A stretch of DNA of 38,049 nt, taken from Parvularia atlantis. Lineage: Eukaryota; Opisthokonta; Rotosphaerida. The position numbers were made by a program, and so were the translations under genes. The notes below the pieces were generated by a model, which saw only the letters and a list, made by a program, of their open reading frames with translations, was not told where the DNA came from and did no database searches. The DNA lies in contig CALSCO010001857.1 in assembly GCA_943704415.1 (NCBI GenBank), positions 863-38,911 on the forward strand, in the 5' to 3' direction. Within the stretch, counting starts at the first letter, position 1. Each line of letters begins with the position of its first letter. Of this stretch, positions 31,896 through 38,049 are shown piece by piece.

Positions 31896-34800
31896 ATGGA
31901 GGCCGTTCTGGTGCGCCAGCAGCTGAGCGCGTCGCTGTTCAGCGCCGGCAACGAGAAGGTGTCTTGCGCGCGCGTGCGAGTGCGCACCGCCGTCGCCCAC
32001 ACGCGTGTGCGCGCGCGCGTCAGATCCTCGCGGTCGTGCGCGTGGGCGAGCTGAGCGGGCGCGGCGCCGATGCCAAGCGCAAGCCGCGGCTGCTGTGCCT
32101 GACGGGTGCGCCCCATCGGCCGGCCATCGGCCGCGGCCGACCGGCGCACGCGCGCGCACACAGTCAAGAACGACGAGAAGGCGCGCCTGTACAAGCTCAA
32201 GGACGTGGGCGGGGGCCAGTACAAGTCGTCGGACGTGTGGCGCCTGGAGGACCTCGCCGCGATCGAGAACGCGCCCGAGCCGTCGGTGCGTCGAGCCATC
32301 CGCGCTCGCCGCCGTGCCGCTCACACGTGTGCGCACATCCCCCCCGCAGCTCCAGTTCACGCTCGTCTTCGCCAAGACGTCGTTCGTCGCGACCGCCGAG
32401 TCGCCGCAGGACCGCGACGAGCTCGTCTGGGCGCTGCTGTCGGTGCGCCCGCCGTGTCTTACGGCGCGTCGCTGCCCGCTGACGCATCGTCGCGCAGGCC
32501 GGCCGCAACTACGTCGGGCTGCTGCCGAAGCTGCGCAACGTCGATGAGGCGCGCCTTGCCGCGCAGGCGAGCAACCAGCGGTCGATCCAGGCCGTCGCGC
32601 AGCGACTCGCGCGGCAGAAGCTCATCAAGGCGGACGGCACGCGCCAATCTCGCGCGCCCGTCCTGCCTGACACGCGCGCACGCGCTGCCGCCAGGAGCTG
32701 CCGGTGCGGCTGGGCCGCGCGAGGGCGACGACGGCGCGGCCGATGACGAGGAGAACGAGAACCTGGACGAGGACGCGGCGTTCCTGGCGTCGTTCGACTG
32801 GTCGCTGAGCGACCCCGCCGCGCTCGAGAACCAGCTCTTCAGCGAACTCAACTCTCTCGAGTCGGTGCGGCCTCTCCCGCCTTCCCTGCGCGCCAGCGAC
32901 AGGTGCCTCACGCTGCGCCAGGCGAACGTGTACGCGCTCATCCAGTGCGACGCCGACCTCGAGGACGCGCTCGAGCGCGTGGATAGCGCGCTCGAGGAAC
33001 TCGACACGCTCGAGGCCGTGCTCAAGCGCTTCAATGTCCAGCTGGAGGTGTGTGCGCTGCGCCCGTCGCGGTTGCTGCGCGGCAGGCTGACACGAGCGGG
33101 CACATGCAGCGCCTCGGCCAGGACATCAAGCAAATCGAGCTGCAGAACAACGCCAACCAGACGCAGACCTTCAACCAACGCGCGCTGCTCGAGGTGCTGC
33201 AGGAGACGCTGGTGCGCGCAGCCGCCCCTTGAGTATCCGCCGCGCACTCCCTCACTGCGGCCGCAGAGCGCGCTATCGATCCCGCCCTCGGCGCTCGAGG
33301 CGCTCACCTCGGCCGGCTTCGACACCGAGCGCGACCTCGAGAAGCTCACCGCGGCGTGCCAGACGCTGCAGCGCACGCTCAGCACGCCCTTCCCCGGCGG
33401 TGCGGGCAGGGGATGCGCGCGCAGTCGCGTCGGCCTGACGTGCGCAGACATGGCCTCGATGAGCGCGGTTGAGGAGAAGCTGGGCGGGTACCGAGAGCAC
33501 GAGCGTCGCTTTGTGGCCCGCTTCAGCGACCACGTCGAAAAGCTGCTGGAGGCTGAGGTGCGCGCGTGGCGGACGGGGGCGTGCGCTTGCGGTGCTGACG
33601 AGCGGCGCCAGATGGACGCGTGCATGGGCGACAAGATGCGCCTGTCGCGCAAGGGCGAGTTGCGCCTGTGCTCGCACTCGCACGTGCACCGTCGACTACA
33701 GCGTCTGCAGGTGTGCCCCGGTCGTTGCCAGAGCGTGCGCGCTTACACGCTCGCAGCCCATCGTGGACTTTGTCGCGGCGATGGACCCGCAGAAGCTCCT
33801 GGCGCTGCAGCGCGTGCGTCCGCTCGTCTGCGCCGTCGCTCGGGCAGTGAAACGAGTGCCGCGCAGCTGTACGGCAAGCACATGGGCCGCCTGTACAAGC
33901 GCGAGCTGCGCGAGTTCTTCGACACGCTGCGCCAGAGCATTGTCACGTCGAGCGGCGCGGACGACGACGACGCCAAGGGTGCGCGCCGCCACCGCCGCGT
34001 CGCACGCGGCCGTGACCGCACACGCAGCGCTGGTCGCCTCTTCGACGATGTCCATGCACTCGGCGAGCTTTGCGCGCCTGCCAAAGCGGCTCGCAGGCGG
34101 CAAGTCGGCCAAGTCGATCGACGTGCGCACGTGCCCGACGGCTCTGCACCCGCCTTCTGACGGCCATGCCGCAGCTCTCCAAGGCGCTCGCGGCCATCCG
34201 CCAGGACGTGTATGCGCGCCCGAACGGCCACGGTGAGTCGTGCTGGTCTTTCACCGTCGCCGCAGACGACAACCTGACCGTCGCCGAGGTACGCGACATG
34301 CGCATGACCGGTGCAGCACTCAGCGTGCGCGTGTGGACAGGCCTTCCGCCGCATGGTGGCGATGCTGCTGCCGGTGTGCGCGGGCGAGGAGGTGCGTGAG
34401 CTTGCGGTGTCGTGCGCACATGATGACGCCGCCGTAGCTCTTCGTCGCCAAATTCTTCCCGCCGACGGCGCTCGACCCGCTGTACCGCCTGCAGCGGCAG
34501 AACTCGATCACGGCACCGCTGGGCCTGAGCCTGCCGCGCTCGTCGACCGGTGCATCGCCATCTGTGCGCAGCCCTCACAGCTGATCTGAACGCGGCGTAG
34601 ACACGGCCGAGACGCCCACGACACGGCCACGCTCGATCTACGAAGGCTCAACGAGGGTGCACGCAGACGACTCGCCGTCGCTGGGCCGGCCGCGGCCAAT
34701 GTCGATCTACGAGGGGCGCACGGGTGCGGCTTGCCGTGCGCGCGCGCGTGCCGCGCTGATGGCCCGTGCGCAGGGCGTGCGTCGGAGGACGACCGCTCGG

Positions 34801-36456
34801 ACACGATGAGCATCGCGAGTGACAGCGGGCGCTCGCGCACGGGCGAGGGCGAGACCGACGCGGCCGCGGCGCTCTCGGGCGAGCAGTCGTCGGTGCTGTC
34901 GACCATCAGCGAGACGCTGAGCGAGAGCGTGAGGTGCGCGTGCAGGGCCAGGCTCGCGTGTGCTTAATTAGGCATGTCGCGGCAACGCGCAGCTCGACCA
35001 TGCTTGTGCTGTTTGAGTCACTCCTGGCCGAGCTGTCACACACGATCGAGTCGTCGCTCAAGACGAATCCGCTGTGCGACTACCCCCCTGCGTGCACGCA
35101 CGGCGCGTGTCTCATTCGACTCGCCCGCAGCCTCGCGCTCCCGCTCGTGGGCGCGATCGCGTCCGGGCGCAGCGCCGAGGGGCCGCAGTCGGTTTTTTTG
35201 CTCGCGCTGGTCGACGTGAGTGAGCGTACGCGCGTCCGGGCCGTTTTTGAGAAGTTTGTGGTGCGTGGGCGAGGGGAACGGCCTCGCACACGCTGTGCTG
35301 ACGCCCGCGGCGCGCAGGCGGACCAGGTGCGCAACGTGCGTGAGCACAGCCTGCTCAACGCCAAGCACAAGGACGGCGTGCTCAAGTCGGTCACCAACTT
35401 TCCGGTGCGCCGGTCTGGCCGCACGCTGCACCGTGGCTGAAGTGCACCGCGCGCCTGCAGGGCTTCATAGAGTCGGTTGAGGCGCTGCTCGGCTCGCGCG
35501 CCCCGCCCGACGACGTACGCAAGCTCGTGGACGAGACGTACCGGCGTCTGGCGCAGGCGGTGCTGGACGCGATCACGGTCAGTGACGAGCAGATGCTCTC
35601 GCTGGACGAGAAGGACCGGCGGCAGCTCAACATCCATATTGTCGGTGCGTGTGCGGGCGGACACGCGGTGAGGCGACGGCGGCTGACACGCACACGTGCA
35701 GAAAACTGCCACCACTTCTACTCGCAGGTGCAGCGGTACAAGAGCGCGGGGCTGGACGAGTTCATGGCGCGCAGGTGCGCTCTGTCGCCGCGCCGCGTGC
35801 GCCGCCTGACCCGCGCCGCGCCCCAGCCGCTCCGTGTACGAGACGCGCCTGGCGAGCTACGTGACGTATGTGACGAAGAAGGCGCTGGGCAAGCTCAACG
35901 TGCGTGCGCCCCCGCGCCTGCGCTGCACCCGCTGCGCACTGATGGCGAGCGCCCGTCTGCAGGAGTTTTTCGACGGCGTCGACGGCATGCTGCGCAGCCG
36001 GCGCGAGGAGGAGGTCGGCTTCTCGCTCACGTACAACAAGAACGCGTGCCGCAAGGCGATCCGCCACTTCACGGCGAAGGACGTGCGTGAAATTGCGTTG
36101 CGTGCTCTCGACGTGCTGGGCTGAGGCGGCGTACAGCTCAAGAAGGAGCTGCACGACCTGCACCGCCGTGTCACGCGTGACTGGAGCGAGGACGAGGGCC
36201 TGCAGCCGGTGCCGACCCGGCCCTGGCGCGCGCGGCTGTGCTGACCGGGCCGTGTAGGTCGTGTGGCGCGCCGTGCAGGAGGAGCTGATCAGGCTGCACC
36301 GGCACTACGTCGACCTGATCGAGCGGTGCTACCCGCAGTCGGGTGCGCGCCAGCCGGCCCATGCCGTGCCGCTGAGCCCCTGCGGCAGGCATCGAGCTCG
36401 GCTTCACGATCGAGAACGTGCTCGAGTTCTCGTCCGACGCCGTCAAGGGTGAGTAA
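31896..36456 (+). CDS. EXOC1: Exocyst complex subunit SEC3 (EXOC1)
   Basis: The N-terminal exons build the Sec3 PH-like domain that binds PI(4,5)P2 and Rho GTPases: NEKILAVVRVGELSG, RKPRLLCLTVKNDEKARLYK, DVWRLEDLAAIENAP, FVATAESPQDRDELVWALL and RNYVGLLPKL. Coiled-coil segments follow (DADLEDALERVDSALEELDT, HMQRLGQDIKQIELQNNANQ). Long Sec3 C-terminal helical repeats end in EVGFSLTYNKNACRKAIRHF, VQLKKELHDLHRRV, VVWRAVQEELIRLHRHYVDL and IELGFTIENVLEFSSDAVKG. That end tracks the human EXOC1 C-terminus closely. SEC3 marks exocytic sites and tethers vesicles. A Ser/Asp-rich linker (about 34600-34930) with two SIYEG motifs interrupts the helical region. More than twenty short introns are present. 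The start at 31896 is 43 bp after the upstream stop. Confidence 0.93.
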
Positions 36457-36512
36457 AGACTGCGGTAAGATGAACACAAGATGCATGTACAGCACTGCCC
36501 TCTGGGCACTCG
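36457..36512. other. Convergent spacer, SEC3 and the PB1-UBA gene
   Basis: 56 bp separate the two stop codons. The stretch is AT-richer and carries TGCATGTACA (36481-36490), a near-palindrome containing UGUA-type elements on both strands. Its role in 3'-end formation is conjecture. Confidence 0.35.
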
Positions 36513-37994
36513 TCAGATGGCCCCCGTGAGCGCGTCCGTGGCCACGGCGATGTTGCCGTTGGCCTTCTCCAGCGCCTCGTGCAGCTTGGCGGCGTCGTGC
36601 GTGAAGCCCATGGCGCGCAGCTGGCCAATCTGCGTTGACCACCGCGACGTCCGGACGACCGTCTCCTCGCTCAGCGCAAACTGGGGCGCCGACGCCGCGA
36701 GCGTGGGCATGATGAGCGAGTCGATCAGGGGCACAGGCACGCGCTCCTCGGAAAACTGCAGCGCGTGCGGGTTACTGGCGTCTGCGCACGGACGCGAGCG
36801 TCAGCACTGCAGGGCTTGCGTGCCGTGCGAGCGCGCACCGGCCGCGACGACCGTGTCGGCCTCGTCCACCATCACAAAGTCGTCCTCGGCCGCGACGCTC
36901 GGCTCGGAGCGCGTGACGAGCGTGCGCGCCGAGTCGGCCACCTCACTGGTCGGGGCGGGCGTGGGCTCGGCCGCGGGCTGCACAGGCGTGGGCTCAAGGG
37001 GCGCGGGCGGCTGGGCGGCAATCATCTCGGAGCGCGTGACGATGTCAAAGTCGCCGGTGACATGCGAGGCGATGCTCGCGGCGTCGGCCTCAGTCGTGGG
37101 CGCGAGGGCAGCGTCGGTCAGCTTCAGCCCGGTCGCGCTCTCGCCGGCGACGTCGGGCACGGTCTCGCTTGCGCTCGACGAGGGCGTGGCCGTCGAGGGC
37201 GAGCCAAAGTCAGCGCTGCCGGCGGCGGCAACCTCCTGCAGGGCCTGGTCGACGCCCTGGTGCGTCACCGCCTCGACCTCGTTGTAGGTCACGCGGCGGT
37301 TGTTGATCGCGTTGAAAAACAGCTCGAGCGCCTGGATCACGCGCGAGCGGATGGCCTCGACCACGGGCGCGGCGAAGGCGTGCATCTCGGCAAACTTGTT
37401 GGCCACAAACTGGCCGATCTCTTGCGGCGACGGCAGCGACGAAAACTGCTGGCCGAGGCCGCGCAGGCCGTCGTGGACGGTCGCCTGTGAGCCCGCGCGC
37501 TCGATAAGCACCGGCGCGCTTCCCTCCGCATCATGCAAAACAGCGCACCCGCACGTCGGGTGTGTCGCCCTGCGCCGGCCGCAGGCGCTGGAAAAAGTCG
37601 GTGATGGCGGTCTGGATGATGAGGCGGTGGTAGTGGAGCTCGTTGGCGATGACTTGGAAGTCGCTCGCGGGGCGGACGAGGCGGCCCTTGGTGACAGCCG
37701 TGGCCGTGGTGTTGCCGGCCGACGCGGCGCTGGACGCGCCGTGCTCGTGCGGGGCCTCGGCGGCGTCCTCAAGCGCCTCGGCGGCCTTGGACTGGACGCG
37801 CGGAAGCACGACGGCGTCTGCTTGGGGCGGAAGGGGGCACGTCAGCGCGGCGGTTCTCGCGGGCAGCAGCGCCGGCGCACCCTCGACGGCCTGCTGGTCG
37901 GCGTCACGCAGGAATACGCGCAGGTGCAGGTTCTGCGGGTACAGCAGCGTGGCGTCGTGCAGCTCGGCCGACGAGCCGATGGTGATGAGGTCGC
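36513..37994 (-). CDS. PB1-UBA autophagy-receptor-like protein (p62/NBR1 type), 5' partial
   Basis: The N-terminus lies off the right edge. The first exon in view (37994-37881) reads GDLITIGSSAELHDATLLYP, then QNLHLRVFLRD. This is the C-terminal half of a PB1 domain with the acidic OPCA-type start seen in p62 (GDLVAFSSDEEL). A disordered Ala/Glu/Pro-rich region and a helical stretch (QEIGQFVANKFAEMHAFAAP) follow. AEDDFVMVDEAD (about 36861-36892) has the acidic-F-x-x-V form of a LIR/AIM, the Atg8-binding motif. The protein ends in a UBA domain (QLRAMGFTHDAAKLHEALEK, ANGNIAVATDALTG). PB1 plus LIR plus UBA is the logic of the selective-autophagy receptors p62 and NBR1. The cysteine-free, Trp-free middle leaves no room for a ZZ or FW domain. 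Bases 37995-38049 are intron or unresolved sequence. Confidence 0.7.
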
Positions 37995-38049
37995 CTGGCG
38001 AGTGTCGATGGCGGCGCGTCAGCGTGGGCTGAGACGGGCGGGCGGGCGG

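Noticed and set aside
28680-36456. Bacterial operon or horizontally acquired block, given the tight same-strand spacing
   Set aside because: All three genes carry the same host-type introns and encode eukaryotic proteins (SEC3, LisH-CTLH). Compaction is the better reading.
1-38049. Transposons, retroelements, endogenous viral genes, tRNA or rRNA genes
   Set aside because: I found no reverse transcriptase, integrase, transposase, capsid or terminal-repeat signal, and no tRNA cloverleaf or rRNA core sequence.

Overview
This is a GC-rich, gene-dense and intron-dense piece of a nuclear genome from a eukaryote, most likely a unicellular one. Genes lie on both strands and nearly abut. They are cut by very short introns (typically about 45-70 bp) that almost always start GTGCG and carry a CTGAC-type branch motif just before a CAG acceptor. 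The gene set (a TALE homeobox gene, YPEL, BRAP, trifunctional C1-THF synthase, SEC14L with a GOLD domain, ALIX, SEC3, a PB1/UBA autophagy receptor, COX7C) would fit a protist on the opisthokont, apusomonad or amoebozoan side. The sequence alone does not fix the lineage. I see no mobile element, tRNA, rRNA or CRISPR array.

Layout. Bases 3-7358 (+) hold the 3' part of a giant cysteine-rich cell-surface protein: furin-like repeats, EGF-like modules, an IPT/TIG domain, many membrane helices and an acidic tail. Then follow BRAP (7480-10149, -), YPEL (10170-10662, +), a TALE homeobox gene (10694-11805, -), a Myb/C2H2 zinc-finger gene (12044-14346, -), SDR39U1 (14394-15810, +), MTHFD1 (15950-20319, +), an NRBF2/Atg38-like gene (20343-22325, +), a SEC14-GOLD gene (22398-24170, -), COX7C (24328-24699, +), ALIX/Bro1 (24782-28620, -), a DUF2062-like membrane protein (28680-29337, +), a LisH-CTLH-CRA-UBA protein (29357-31852, +), exocyst SEC3 (31896-36456, +) and the 3' part of a PB1-UBA protein (36513-37994, -).

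No gene-free gap exceeds about 240 bp. Divergent start codons lie as little as 20 bp apart (BRAP/YPEL). Same-strand neighbours are separated by 1-43 bp in three cases, so promoters and UTRs must overlap neighbouring coding sequence or the genes must share transcripts. For five genes (the surface protein, YPEL, the TALE gene, COX7C and the DUF2062-like gene) I placed every intron by hand, and the summed exon lengths are multiples of three with conserved motifs joining across the junctions. For the other genes the outer boundaries and domains are firm but some internal junctions are approximate.

Functionally the window mixes housekeeping metabolism (one-carbon, cytochrome oxidase), transcription factors, ubiquitin signalling (BRAP, CTLH-UBA) and membrane traffic or autophagy (NRBF2-like, ALIX, SEC3, SEC14L, PB1-UBA). 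The most unusual items are the giant surface protein with a perfect 306-bp tandem duplication, the uniform non-consensus 5' splice sites, the extreme gene packing, and a PB1-UBA receptor with a LIR-like motif but no ZZ or FW domain.
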